From the NCBI GenBank assembly GCA_016715425.1, contig JADKAC010000007.1:310001-374000 (forward strand): a stretch of 64,000 bases of DNA, read 5' to 3'. Below the pieces are notes generated by a model that saw only the letters and a program-made list of their open reading frames with translations, was not told where the DNA came from and did no database searches. The DNA is from Bacteroidota bacterium. Lineage in GTDB: Bacteria > Bacteroidota > Bacteroidia > Chitinophagales > BACL12. The position numbers and the translations under genes were made by a program. Shown piece after piece: positions 19,154 through 28,224 of the stretch (positions within the stretch are counted from its first letter, which is position 1; the number at the start of each line of letters is the position of its first letter).

Positions 19154-19385
19154 AGTGGAATTAATTATTTAATGATGAATAATTTGTCTGTCAACTTAAT
19201 GCTATTATCATCTAAAACTGTAATGATATACATGCCTGTTATTAATGATGATACATCTATAATATTCATTTCATTTTGAATTTTAAATTGCTTTATCATT
19301 CTTCCATCTAAAGATGAAATGAGAATTAAATCACCACTATTTAAAGCAGTAGAAAAGGTAATTGTATTTGTTGTTGGGTTAGGAT
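19060..19385 (-). repeat. Repeat unit: sorting domain, gap, next signal peptide (copy 1)
   Basis: Partner of the copy at about 17560-17890. Coordinates are approximate because the edges were judged by eye. Confidence 0.7.
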
Positions 19386-21675
19386 AAAAATGTAATTGTT
19401 CTAAATTATCAAGAACAAGTTTTTCTTCTGTCCAATCTAAATTATAATTCACCACTGTATCCAGCATACTCCATGCATTGTAAACCCCAAATCCGTATTC
19501 CTGCGGATTTAGTGAAACCATATTGTGAAGTATTGCCGCATTATCATCACTCAAATTGAAAATTCCTTCATCATCTAAACTATTCAGATAAATGCCATTT
19601 GTAATTTGCCAGTTTTCTTCAATTTCATTTTCAGAAACAATTGTATTATTTAATTCAAATGCATACACCTTATTGTTTTCTGAAATAGCTGTTAATACTT
19701 CATAAAATAATGGAATATTTGTTTCAGATATTTTATTATAAGCCTCAAGCAAATCATCAGATAAAGATTCTATTACACTTGTGTCATTTTGAATATCATT
19801 CCAAAATTGCCAGCTATAATAATAAGATGTTGATGAATAAGATGCATCATCTGATATGTATTCTATCATCCAATCACCATATCTGTTTATTAAATATCCT
19901 TCCTCCTCATCCGTCATTTTCATATCTGGAAGATCACAATAATTAGTGGCCGTAACATAAGAGGGGTAAGGACCACCTCCTGTATTTAATACCGTGGGAT
20001 CATATTTATCAAATGAAGGAATAATTCTGTGTCTCCATTTGACATTACTTGCATCTGTCGTTCCGAAAGTATGAAGTCTATTTTGAATACTGGCGGAATA
20101 CCATGCATTATCACTTGCAAATCCGCCAAGTCCTTCAACTGGTCCTAATGGAGAAGGTAAAGGTCCACCAATATTATACAACATCACACCTTTATAACTA
20201 TCTCTAATTTGATTGCAATACAAATTTCCTAAAACAGAATTATCCTGTATCCAAATACCTGCACTACCGTATTGCACATAGTTTTCATTTAATACAAAAT
20301 CACCACAGCCCTCTACCATTATAGGTCTAACATTTCCTCCACAGAATCCGGAAAAACAGTCGCCAATAACCGTATTACTTGATATCTGTACTGTGGGACA
20401 TTCGATGCTGCGAATACCGCAAGATGTGGATGAACCTCCAGTAGATTGAAAGTTTACAATATTGCCCGAAATGGTTGGATGGTTTATATTGTTAGTGAAT
20501 ATACCTGTGCGCACTTTATCTATTGTATTGCCGCTAATATTTAATATATAACTACTGCTCAACACTAATTCTCTTACCCTCACTCCGTGTGGATTCATTA
20601 CAGATGTAAATCCACTTACGGTTCCTATTTTATTATCAGAAACAGTTTTTATTCCTTGCAATAAAAGATTATCAAAGAATACACCTTCATTGCTGTATTT
20701 TTCGATGCGATTACCATTTATGGTTGCTGTATTTATATTATCATACAGAAAAATTCCTCGTGTCATTGAATAACTTCCGGAAACTACATTTCCAAAAATA
20801 TTATTACCTGTAATAATTGTATTTACATATTGATTGCAGGAAATTCCTGTTGTGCTATTTCTTATTTCATTATTATAAACAGATGGTATTGCCATTAAAC
20901 CAATTTGTATAGAAACCAAATCGGATGAATTGGAAGAAGCCGCTATTGCAGTATTGGCATAAGGTGCATCCAATGATGGTAAAGTAGTAGGCGATCCACC
21001 GAGAATATTTGTAATTAAATTATTCTGAATTAATGGTGAACTTCTATAAGATCTTATTCCAATATTTACATCATGAATATAATTATAGGAAGAAGATCCT
21101 GTATAGGGTAAAGGTGTTCCGATACGAACTGCATAAGCTCCTGAAGATGAATTTTTTACTTCATTAATATATATTCCAAAATCACCTTTAGTACCCGAGC
21201 CTTTTAATGAAGGTGCATATATTTCGTTGTTTGCAATATTGGTAGTTAATAATGTTGAAGTGGTTATTGAATTTAAATATATCCCAGTTTCATTATTACA
21301 AAATATATTGCCTGTTAAATTCAGAAAAGATTCTGATATGCCGTTTTGAGCAAACACTGCTTTTGTGCCATCCTGAATACGACTATCAGTTAAATCTAAA
21401 TATCCGCCTGGTTCCACAGTAATTCTATCCCATAAGGTAGTTAAGCCATAAATATCCGTATTAGTAATATTAAGTGATGCCCCAGCGACAACAGTTATTT
21501 TATAAAAACCACTAAACTCTAAAGTAGAACCACTGGTAATTACCAAGGCGCCGCTTACTGTAATATCACTGTTTACGCAGTAGTAACCACTCCATGTAGC
21601 AGAGCCAACATCCGCAGCGGCAGTGCATATGCCACTACCCACAGTAGTGCATTGCCCCCACACAATGCTATTCAT
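19165..21675 (-). CDS. T9SS-secreted right-handed beta-helix protein
   Basis: At least 836 residues. The body is full of 'I.NN.I....' and 'ISGNTI' turns (roughly residues 80-520), the coil pattern of pectate-lyase/NosD-type beta-helices. An Asp/Glu-rich region follows, then a type A sorting domain ('FYPNPTTNTITF...ITGMYIITVLDD'). The ATG at 21675 leaves only a stub signal ('MNSIVWGQ'). The same frame continues upstream as hydrophobic L-L-T-T-I-L-F-F-T, so the true start must be further up, across the AAGG tract. The gene is therefore probably out of frame with its own start in this sequence. Confidence 0.8.
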   Translation of the reverse strand: MNSIVWGQCTTVGSGICTAAADVGSATWSGYYCVNSDITVSGALVITSGSTLEFSGFYKITVVAGASLNITNTDIYGLTTLWDRITVEPGGYLDLTDSRIQDGTKAVFAQNGISESFLNLTGNIFCNNETGIYLNSITTSTLLTTNIANNEIYAPSLKGSGTKGDFGIYINEVKNSSSGAYAVRIGTPLPYTGSSSYNYIHDVNIGIRSYRSSPLIQNNLITNILGGSPTTLPSLDAPYANTAIAASSNSSDLVSIQIGLMAIPSVYNNEIRNSTTGISCNQYVNTIITGNNIFGNVVSGSYSMTRGIFLYDNINTATINGNRIEKYSNEGVFFDNLLLQGIKTVSDNKIGTVSGFTSVMNPHGVRVRELVLSSSYILNISGNTIDKVRTGIFTNNINHPTISGNIVNFQSTGGSSTSCGIRSIECPTVQISSNTVIGDCFSGFCGGNVRPIMVEGCGDFVLNENYVQYGSAGIWIQDNSVLGNLYCNQIRDSYKGVMLYNIGGPLPSPLGPVEGLGGFASDNAWYSASIQNRLHTFGTTDASNVKWRHRIIPSFDKYDPTVLNTGGGPYPSYVTATNYCDLPDMKMTDEEEGYLINRYGDWMIEYISDDASYSSTSYYYSWQFWNDIQNDTSVIESLSDDLLEAYNKISETNIPLFYEVLTAISENNKVYAFELNNTIVSENEIEENWQITNGIYLNSLDDEGIFNLSDDNAAILHNMVSLNPQEYGFGVYNAWSMLDTVVNYNLDWTEEKLVLDNLEQLHFYPNPTTNTITFSTALNSGDLILISSLDGRMIKQFKIQNEMNIIDVSSLITGMYIITVLDDNSIKLTDKLFIIK

Positions 21676-21704
21676 AGTAAAGAATAAAATGGTTGTTAGT
21701 AGAT

Positions 21705-21728
21705 AAGGAAGGAAGGAAGGAAGGAAGG
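21705..21728 (-). repeat. (AAGG)6 tetranucleotide tract in the signal-peptide region
   Basis: Six perfect AAGG units (CCTT on the coding strand). An ATG at 21777-21779 opens a frame (M-T-K-N-S-T-I-K-F-G...) that runs through the tract and stops at 21696-21698. The beta-helix gene continues in another frame. By codon counting, 4 or 7 units would join the ATG to the hydrophobic core and the mature protein; 6 units do not. Confidence 0.85.
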
Positions 21729-21779
21729 ATAACGATTATTATCCACATTTCCAAATTTAATAGTAGAATTCTTTGTCAT

Positions 21780-22096
21780 AATTTTTAGTTTAAAGTGTGA
21801 AAAAAAATTAAATAGAACGCAGGATTTACAGCTTGCAAAAGCTTATGAAAAGTGTTGCTTTTAAAAGAAGTGAAGAAAGAATATTTCAATATTTTCATGA
21901 TGATTGAAATTTTTGGTATTTCAAATCTACATAAATAATTTTTAAGGCAGGAAGAAGGGTGAAATAATTAATATTTTGTTTTCTTATTAATAACCTACAA
22001 TTCATCAACTACTTTGGTAATGACTTTTTAAATTGTCAATTAAAAGTGAATAAAATAAACTCATTACTGATAATTGATAATTGAGTGTCTCGTTAT
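21780..22096. other. Spacer between the T9SS array and glpD
   Basis: This holds the 5' leader of the minus-strand T9SS array and, at 22021-22085, a decayed copy of the TGACTTTTTAAATTG element seen at 13404 and 13609. I see no gene or strong terminator. Confidence 0.5.
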
Positions 22097-23719
22097 TCAA
22101 ATTAGATTTAAATCCTCTTCAAACATATCTACCTGCCATTGATATTCGTCCTCGGATAATTGCAATAGTTGTTTTATTACGCAAGCAACAAAAATATAAA
22201 CAGACTTTGCTTTTGCTATTTCAAAATACAACATACCCGTGCGGCGTATTAAAAAATCACTTAAGTTGCAAACCATTTCATGTTCAACAGTATATTGTAT
22301 TTCGGCTGCTAATTTTCTTTCTTCTACATTGGGATATTGATGATATAATTGAAATGCATTTTCAATAATGATTTCTGTTGCAGTTCCATATCTGTAAACC
22401 AACTTTGCAATATTTTCTTTGGTAAATCCCGCTTGCTTTGCTTCACCAAAACGGCGTTCAATAAATTCAGAAATTGGAATTTGAAAATCTGCACCTGTAA
22501 GTTTTAAAGTATCTGTTTTACAAGTTGATTTATTCTGCATTTTCTTTGCAACAATATCCACTGTTTTCTCTGCCATTTTTCTATATCCTGTCAACTTACC
22601 ACCGGCAATAGAAATCATACCGCTTTCAGAAATAAAAATTTCATCTTTTCTGGATAATTCACCCGGTGCTTTTCCTGTTTCATGAATTAATGGTCGCAAC
22701 CCTGCCCAAGTAGATTGCACCATCGCAGTTGAAAGATTTAAATCCTTAAATTTTTCATTTACTGCATTTAATAAATAGGTTATATCAGTTTCTGTTATTT
22801 CAGGATTATCAATGTTGTTATTAAAATCCGTATCTGTTGTTCCTATATAAATAATATCCTGACGTGGAATTGCAAATATCATCCGCTTATCAGATTGCAC
22901 ATCAAAATAAATTGCTTGTTGTAAGGGAAAATCTTTTTTTGAAACTACGATATGTACGCCTTTAGTTAAGTGTAAAAATTTTCCGGAAATTGCTGTATCT
23001 GATTTTCTTATTTCATCCACCCAAGGTCCTGCCGCATTAATAATATATTTAGCATGAATTATAAGTTTGGTGTGATTTAATTCATCTGTTATTTCAGCAC
23101 CTGCAATTTTACTATTGTTATAAATTGGTAGTTCATATTTGCAATAATTCAAACAATCAGCTCCATAATTAACCGCTGTTTTCATAACAGTAATTGTCAA
23201 TCGTGCATCATCTGTTTTATATTCTTTATACAATGCGCCGCCAATAAGATTATGATTATTTAACAAAGGTTCTAATTGCAGCAACTCCTTTTTTTTCAGC
23301 ATGCGAAACCTTTCTTCCTGTTTCACTTTTGCAAGCCAATCATAAATTGTCAATGCAATTGCTGTTGTTATTCTACCGAGTGTTCCATTTTTATAAATGG
23401 GTAACAACATAGAAATTGGTTGTACTAAATAAGGTGCTAAAGAATGTATCACAGCCCGTTCACTTCCAACTTCTCTTACCAATGCAAATTCCATATTTTT
23501 TAAATAGCGCAAACCACCATGAATAAGTTTTGTGCTTTTGGAACTGGTGCCCGATGCAAAATCATTTTTCTCTATCACACAAACACGCAATCCCCTTGAA
23601 GCAGCATCTAATGCAATACCGGCGGCTGTAATTCCACCGCCAATTACTAATACATCATAAACGACATCTGGTAATTGATTTAAAATTTCTTTTCTTGCTG
23701 TAAATGAAAATTGCTGCAT
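22097..23719 (-). CDS. glpD: FAD-dependent glycerol-3-phosphate dehydrogenase
   Basis: A 540-residue flavoprotein that oxidises glycerol 3-phosphate to dihydroxyacetone phosphate and passes electrons to quinones at the inner membrane. The FAD site is 'VIGGGITAAGIALDAA' (about residues 25-40), followed by 'ASGTSSKSTKLIHGGLRYL', the classic GlpD signature. 'GTTDTDF' and 'GGKLTGYRKMA' in the second half are also family motifs, as is the C-terminal helical cap. No glpF or glpK lies nearby, so the gene is a single unit here. Confidence 0.95.
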   Translation of the reverse strand: MQQFSFTARKEILNQLPDVVYDVLVIGGGITAAGIALDAASRGLRVCVIEKNDFASGTSSKSTKLIHGGLRYLKNMEFALVREVGSERAVIHSLAPYLVQPISMLLPIYKNGTLGRITTAIALTIYDWLAKVKQEERFRMLKKKELLQLEPLLNNHNLIGGALYKEYKTDDARLTITVMKTAVNYGADCLNYCKYELPIYNNSKIAGAEITDELNHTKLIIHAKYIINAAGPWVDEIRKSDTAISGKFLHLTKGVHIVVSKKDFPLQQAIYFDVQSDKRMIFAIPRQDIIYIGTTDTDFNNNIDNPEITETDITYLLNAVNEKFKDLNLSTAMVQSTWAGLRPLIHETGKAPGELSRKDEIFISESGMISIAGGKLTGYRKMAEKTVDIVAKKMQNKSTCKTDTLKLTGADFQIPISEFIERRFGEAKQAGFTKENIAKLVYRYGTATEIIIENAFQLYHQYPNVEERKLAAEIQYTVEHEMVCNLSDFLIRRTGMLYFEIAKAKSVYIFVACVIKQLLQLSEDEYQWQVDMFEEDLNLI

Positions 23720-23801
23720 TACGCATAAAGTTAATTGCGAATTCCCGCAGAAGATGAATATATGGTGGTATAGTATTTTACTTTTCTCATTTTTAAAATA
23801 T

Positions 23802-23809
23802 TACTTTTG
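23802..23809 (+). promoter_or_regulatory. Bacteroidota-type -7 box for prfB
   Basis: TACTTTTG fits TAnnTTTG and ends 9 bases before the prfB ATG, so the transcript would be almost leaderless. The -33 element is not clear. Confidence 0.45.
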
Positions 23810-23817
23810 CGCCCATT

Positions 23818-24904
23818 ATGACATTAGAACATTTCAGCGAATTAAGAGAAAAGATGCTGGTGTTGAGGAGGTTTCTTTGACTACGATGATAAAGTACATC
23901 AGGTAAAAGAAGACGAACAAATAACTCAACAACCGGGGTTTTGGGACGATCCCAAAAATGCAGAGAAAGTATTAAAGCGCATTAAGCTCAACAATCTTTG
24001 GGTAACCGAATATAAAAAAACAGAAACAGCCGTGGAAGACCTCGGTGTATTATTCGAGTTTTATGAAGCAGGTGATGTTACCGAAGAAGAATTGGATAAA
24101 TCGTTTGCTGCTGCTAAAGTATTGGTAGACGCTTTAGAATTTAAAACCACATTAGACGAGCCCGAAGATCAGTTGCCTGCTATAATTACAATTAACTCAG
24201 GAGCTGGTGGAACAGAGAGCTGCGATTGGGCAAGTATTATATATCGCATGTATATGATGTGGGCTCAAAAAAATAATTTTAAAATAACAGAATTAGACTT
24301 TCAGCCAGGTGATGTTGCCGGAATTAAAAGTGCGTCATTACAAGTAGATGGTGAATTTGCTTATGGTTTATTGAAAGGTGAAAATGGTGTGCATCGTTTA
24401 GTGCGTATTTCCCCATTTGATTCCAATGCAAGAAGACATACTTCATTTGCAAGTGTATATGTTTCGCCTTTGATTGATGATACAATTGATATAAAAATTA
24501 GTCCGAGTGATTTGGAATGGGATACATTTCGATCAGGTGGTGCCGGCGGACAAAATGTAAATAAAGTAGAAACAGCGGTACGAGTTACACATGGCCCGAC
24601 AGGTATAGTTGTAAGTTGTCAGGTGAACCGCACCCAAGGACAAAACCGTGAAATGGCAATGCAGATGTTGCGTTCGAAATTATACGATTTGGAAATGCAA
24701 AAGCGTTTAGATGCGAAAGCAAAAATCGAAGGCTCGAAGAAAAAAATTGAATGGGGTTCTCAAATTCGTAACTATGTATTGCATCCCTATAAATTAGTAA
24801 AAGATGCCCGCACCGGTTATGAAACAGGAAATGCAAGTGCGGTTTTGGATGGCGAACTCGATGAATTTATTAAAGCATATTTGCTTTGGGATGGGAAAGA
24901 TTAA
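23818..24904 (+). CDS. prfB: Peptide chain release factor 2 (programmed +1 frameshift)
   Basis: Frame 1 runs from ATG 23818 for 20 codons to an in-frame TGA at 23878-23880. The site is CTT TGA C preceded by an AGGAGG Shine-Dalgarno-like sequence three bases upstream, the standard autoregulatory RF2 arrangement. A +1 shift continues as D-Y-D-D-K-V and gives about 361 residues. The SPF codon-recognition tripeptide ('RISPFDSN') and the GGQ catalytic motif ('GAGGQNVNKVE') are both present. RF2 reads UGA and UAA stops; scarce RF2 favours the shift. Confidence 0.95.
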
Positions 24905-24927
24905 TTAAATCAAAATAAAATCAGATA

Positions 24928-25596
24928 ATGAAAAAAATCACAATCGCTATTGCGATAATATTAGTAAGCGTCACGACTACATTTTCTCAAAAAACTTTTC
25001 AGGGTACTTTAGAATACAAGATTGAAATGTCTGGCGGTATGGCAGAAATGATGGCGGGCATGATGCCGGAGAAATATATTTTTGAAGTTCTGAAAAGCGA
25101 TTACTTGTTATACATGCAAGGCGGACTTGTTTCAGAAATGATGGGCAAAGTATTGTATCAGGATAATACAGGAGAAGCTTTTATTATTAAAGATGGCGAT
25201 TCCACAATTTATACAATAGACTTAACACAACAAGCTACACCACAAACAACAGTGACAGCAACTGATGAAACAAAAGAAATATTGGGATACACCTGCAAAA
25301 AATATAATGTAATTTCTGTAGTAGATGATATTGCTACTACACAAAATGTTTGGGCAAATGAGAAGTATTTGCTTCCTAAAGTAAAAAACTCGCAAGGTCT
25401 GAATATGAATTCCACCTTTTATTTTGACGGTATTAAAGGTATGCCAATGCGCACAGAAATTGAAGTGGAAGGCATGGTAATTTCGATGGAGCTAATAAAT
25501 ATGGAAACCAAAAAACCATCAAAGACACATTTTACTTTGCCTAAAGATTATGCGGTAAAACCATTTGATGCCAATACTTTTATGAATGGTGAGTAA
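24928..25596 (+). CDS. DUF4412 domain exported protein
   Basis: A 222-residue protein with a Sec signal peptide (cleavage near 'TTFSQ', residue 20). It has the DUF4412 layout: 'GTLEYKIEMSGG', a methionine-rich loop 'MAEMMAGMMP', 'EILGYTCKKYNV', 'NVWANEKYLLPK' and 'GMPMRTEIEV'. Common in Bacteroidota; probably periplasmic, function unknown. It lies 23 bases after prfB on the same strand, so read-through from prfB is possible. Confidence 0.8.
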   Translation: MKKITIAIAIILVSVTTTFSQKTFQGTLEYKIEMSGGMAEMMAGMMPEKYIFEVLKSDYLLYMQGGLVSEMMGKVLYQDNTGEAFIIKDGDSTIYTIDLTQQATPQTTVTATDETKEILGYTCKKYNVISVVDDIATTQNVWANEKYLLPKVKNSQGLNMNSTFYFDGIKGMPMRTEIEVEGMVISMELINMETKKPSKTHFTLPKDYAVKPFDANTFMNGE

Positions 25597-25799
25597 TAAT
25601 AAAAGCCGTTAATTAAAGGGAATTGACCCCGGTTCATAAAGTTGCAATATTGATTGTATGTTGCATAAATTAAAATACATTATCTTTACACTCGCTCTGG
25701 ATTTAAATCAATACATCTCTCATTGTTCCTTAACGGACTGTTCGCTGTGTTTTTTTGTCCGTGCAAAATCATTGATCATTTAAAAAACAATTAGAGTAC

Positions 25800-26108
25800 A
25801 TGAACATTTTTGTAGGTAAACTGAATTACAGTACTACCGAAGACACGCTACGGAACGCTTTTGAGGCCTTTGGCCAGGTTGATTCTGTTAAAATTATTAT
25901 GGACAACCAAACAGGTCGTTCTAAAGGATTTGGTTTCGTTGAAATGCCGGATAATACCCAGGCTAACGATGCTATAAATGGCCTGAACGAGTCAGAAATT
26001 GACGGACGCAGTGTTGTTGTAAATAAAGCCCGCCCTAAAACCGAAGGTGGTGGTGGTGGCGGAGGATTTGCGCCAAAGCGTAACAACTTCAATCGCAATC
26101 GTTATTAA
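25800..26108 (+). CDS. RRM-type RNA-binding protein
   Basis: A 102-residue protein with one RNA recognition motif: RNP2 'NIFVGKLN' at residues 2-9 and RNP1 'KGFGFVEM' at about 41-48. A short Gly-rich tail and a basic 'RNNFNRNRY' end follow. These small glycine-rich RRM proteins resemble cyanobacterial cold-induced Rbp proteins and probably act as RNA chaperones; the 200-base leader upstream would fit post-transcriptional control but shows no recognised element. The next gene overlaps its 3' end in another frame. Confidence 0.9.
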   Translation: MNIFVGKLNYSTTEDTLRNAFEAFGQVDSVKIIMDNQTGRSKGFGFVEMPDNTQANDAINGLNESEIDGRSVVVNKARPKTEGGGGGGGFAPKRNNFNRNRY

Positions 26109-26319
26109 GCAGAAAAAATTAGGCCGCCCACCAACCGCTCCGCCGAAACTCCGTGATGGTTTCTATGTAGAAATCCGTCGCACAGGAGATACTTCAGCGA
26201 TGAAAATGCGGTTTGATACTATGGTAGAAGCAGAAAACGCCATAGATCAATATCGTCGTACACATGATGTGAATTTTTACGGCAAGGTGAAAGACGGTAA
26301 GGTGGTAAGCTCCAAATAA
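26047..26319 (+). CDS. Small hypothetical protein overlapping the RRM gene
   Basis: The frame (90 residues from ATG 26047) overlaps the RRM gene by 62 bases. The convincing part lies after the RRM stop: 'KKLGRPPTAPPKLRDGFYVE', then alternating charged and hydrophobic residues to 'GKVKDGKVVSSK'. No ATG lies in frame after the overlap, so translation must start inside the RRM gene, from a non-ATG codon, or by frameshifting from it. Family not recognised. A terminator follows at 26346, making the two genes one transcript. Confidence 0.65.
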   Translation: MVVVAEDLRQSVTTSIAIVIKQKKLGRPPTAPPKLRDGFYVEIRRTGDTSAMKMRFDTMVEAENAIDQYRRTHDVNFYGKVKDGKVVSSK

Positions 26320-26345
26320 CGGCATTCGGTCAAATTAAGAATTTT

Positions 26346-26380
26346 AAAGACACCTCTAATGTAGGGGTTGTCTTTTTTTT
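26346..26380 (+). terminator. Rho-independent terminator
   Basis: The stem AAAGACA/TGTCTTT, extended by CCTC/GGGG, is followed by eight T. It closes the RRM and small-protein transcript. Confidence 0.75.
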
Positions 26381-26448
26381 GTTATATCTCAGAATAAAAT
26401 GAAAATTCTTTTTGTACATAATTGGAGTTGTTTACCGTTAATCCCAAT

Positions 26449-27339
26449 ATGAATTCCAAAATTCTTACTTCCTTATTTCTATTTATTTCATCCTTTCATC
26501 TCCAGGCACAGGATCATGCTTTGATCGTTTATTTTGAATTTAATGTAGCTGAACTTCCTGTTAATGAACGTATGCGCCTGCTATATTTTTTAGATGATAG
26601 CTTAGATAAAGAACGCAGTTACAGCATTCAAATTAAAGGCTATTGCGATTTTATTGACAACGACACTTATAACAATACCCTTTCTCAAGAAAGAGCAGAC
26701 AATGTAAAAAATATATTGTTGAGTAATGGAGTAAAAGAATCTGCAATTGCGCTTTGCAAAGGTTATGGTGAAAAAAGTGCAGATGATAGAAAAGGTTCCG
26801 AAACAGAAAGACAATTACAACGCAGAGTGGAAATAAATTTTATATGTAATTGCCATGAGCAAACTACTGTTTTAAATGATGATGATGAAAAAAAAGAGGA
26901 AACATTGGAAGATGAAAAAGAGGAATATTTTGTAGAAGGCGATATTGATATTACTAAGTATGATGTGGGTGATAAGTTCGCTCTGGAGAGTTTACATTTT
27001 ATTGGAGGTCGTCATAAACTATTACCGGAAAGTATGCCCCCTCTAAAAAATTTATTGAAAGTGATGAAAGAAAATCCAACGTTACACATTTTAATCATCG
27101 GACATATTTGTTGTGAGCCAGATATATCTATTGATGGATATGATTACGATACACATACCCAGAATCTATCCTATAACAGGGCAAAAGAAATTTATGAATA
27201 CTTAGTGCGCAATGGAATTGATGGCAAACGCATGGATTTTAAAGGTATGGGTGGCAAAGAAAAAATTTATCCATATGAAACGACAGAAGAACAGCGCACA
27301 GCAAACAGAAGAGTGGAAATAGAAGTTGTAGAAATGTAA
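26449..27339 (+). CDS. OmpA-family protein with two OmpA-like domains
   Basis: The ATG at 26449 is preferred over an upstream TTG because it opens directly into a signal peptide (cleavage near 'HLQAQ', residue 20). A 296-residue protein with two OmpA C-terminal peptidoglycan-binding modules: the first (about 20-125) has 'IQIKGYCDF...NNTLSQERADNVKNIL', the second (about 185-296) has 'LHILIIGHICCEP...LSYNRAKEIYEYLV' and 'TANRRVEIEVVEM'. An acidic linker joins them. No beta-barrel is present, so it probably tethers the envelope to peptidoglycan. It ends directly against a convergent gene. Confidence 0.8.
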   Translation: MNSKILTSLFLFISSFHLQAQDHALIVYFEFNVAELPVNERMRLLYFLDDSLDKERSYSIQIKGYCDFIDNDTYNNTLSQERADNVKNILLSNGVKESAIALCKGYGEKSADDRKGSETERQLQRRVEINFICNCHEQTTVLNDDDEKKEETLEDEKEEYFVEGDIDITKYDVGDKFALESLHFIGGRHKLLPESMPPLKNLLKVMKENPTLHILIIGHICCEPDISIDGYDYDTHTQNLSYNRAKEIYEYLVRNGIDGKRMDFKGMGGKEKIYPYETTEEQRTANRRVEIEVVEM

Positions 27340-28218
27340 TTATTCGTCGAGAAGCGCTTTTAAATTATCCAATTCAAAAGCATTATTTTTTTCATTGGAT
27401 TTTACATATAGATTTTGCAACCACGACAGATATTCTCTTAATACTGTTTTGTTGGAAGCGGGTAAAAAATATTTTTCATCTGCCAACATATCTACTTTAT
27501 TTAAATAGACTGTAATTTCTTTTTCGCCAAATGCCAATCCTTTGTTGTAAGGATTGATATAAAACAATACATCACTGCGCAAACTTTCCATATCTGTGAA
27601 GTCAATGATATATTCTTTGCAACGGGTAAGAATAAAATGACTTGCGAGACAAACTCCATACACCGGCATTTCTAATTGCTGACAAAGAATTAAATACAAT
27701 AAGCCCAATGAAAAATGATTCCCTTTATTTTTATCGAGTACATTATGAAAATAACTCAATGGTAAATCGGCAGCAGGATCTATGTTTCCCGAAAAACCCA
27801 TTTGATTAAACAGCACTTGATTCACCACATTTACTTGCTCCAACGGTGACAGATAATTATTTAATCCCAGCCAAATATCTTTTTTAATTTTTTGAATCTT
27901 TGCTGTGATTTCAGCTTCATCCAATTCAGGATATCGATGGCGATTGATAATTAATGTTCCTTTCAATAAATCATCAGAATCGGATCGAATCCAATCTTTA
28001 AAATCTTTTTCTACAGTTGTAAATTGTATATGCTTAATAATTCCTTCAATACGTTCCTGAGCCAACTGATCGGGAATAGAGGTATATGCATCTTCAAGTT
28101 TACTAATTACTTGCGGGCCATAAGAAAATAAACGCTGTGCCACATGATCAAATACTTCGTTATCTGAGTCATCCAATAAAGCAATCAGCGCTTGTATTTC
28201 TTTTTCTGCCGCATCCAT
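27340..28218 (-). CDS. SirB1-like transglutaminase-fold protein
   Basis: A 292-residue cytoplasmic protein. Residues about 1-110 look like short helical repeats; the rest matches the SirB1 / Transglut_core2 family, with 'NHFSLGLLYLILCQQLEMPVYGVCLASHFILTR'-type segments (cited in part) around residues 170-200. The biochemical role of the family is not known. It ends against the OmpA gene and starts 6 bases after the stop of topA, so it is probably co-transcribed with topA. Confidence 0.8.
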   Translation of the reverse strand: MDAAEKEIQALIALLDDSDNEVFDHVAQRLFSYGPQVISKLEDAYTSIPDQLAQERIEGIIKHIQFTTVEKDFKDWIRSDSDDLLKGTLIINRHRYPELDEAEITAKIQKIKKDIWLGLNNYLSPLEQVNVVNQVLFNQMGFSGNIDPAADLPLSYFHNVLDKNKGNHFSLGLLYLILCQQLEMPVYGVCLASHFILTRCKEYIIDFTDMESLRSDVLFYINPYNKGLAFGEKEITVYLNKVDMLADEKYFLPASNKTVLREYLSWLQNLYVKSNEKNNAFELDNLKALLDE

Positions 28219-28224
28219 GCTGAA

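Noticed and set aside
25826..26098. Proline-rich minus-strand ORF
   Set aside because: It is the mirror of the Gly-rich tail and RRM of the plus-strand gene.
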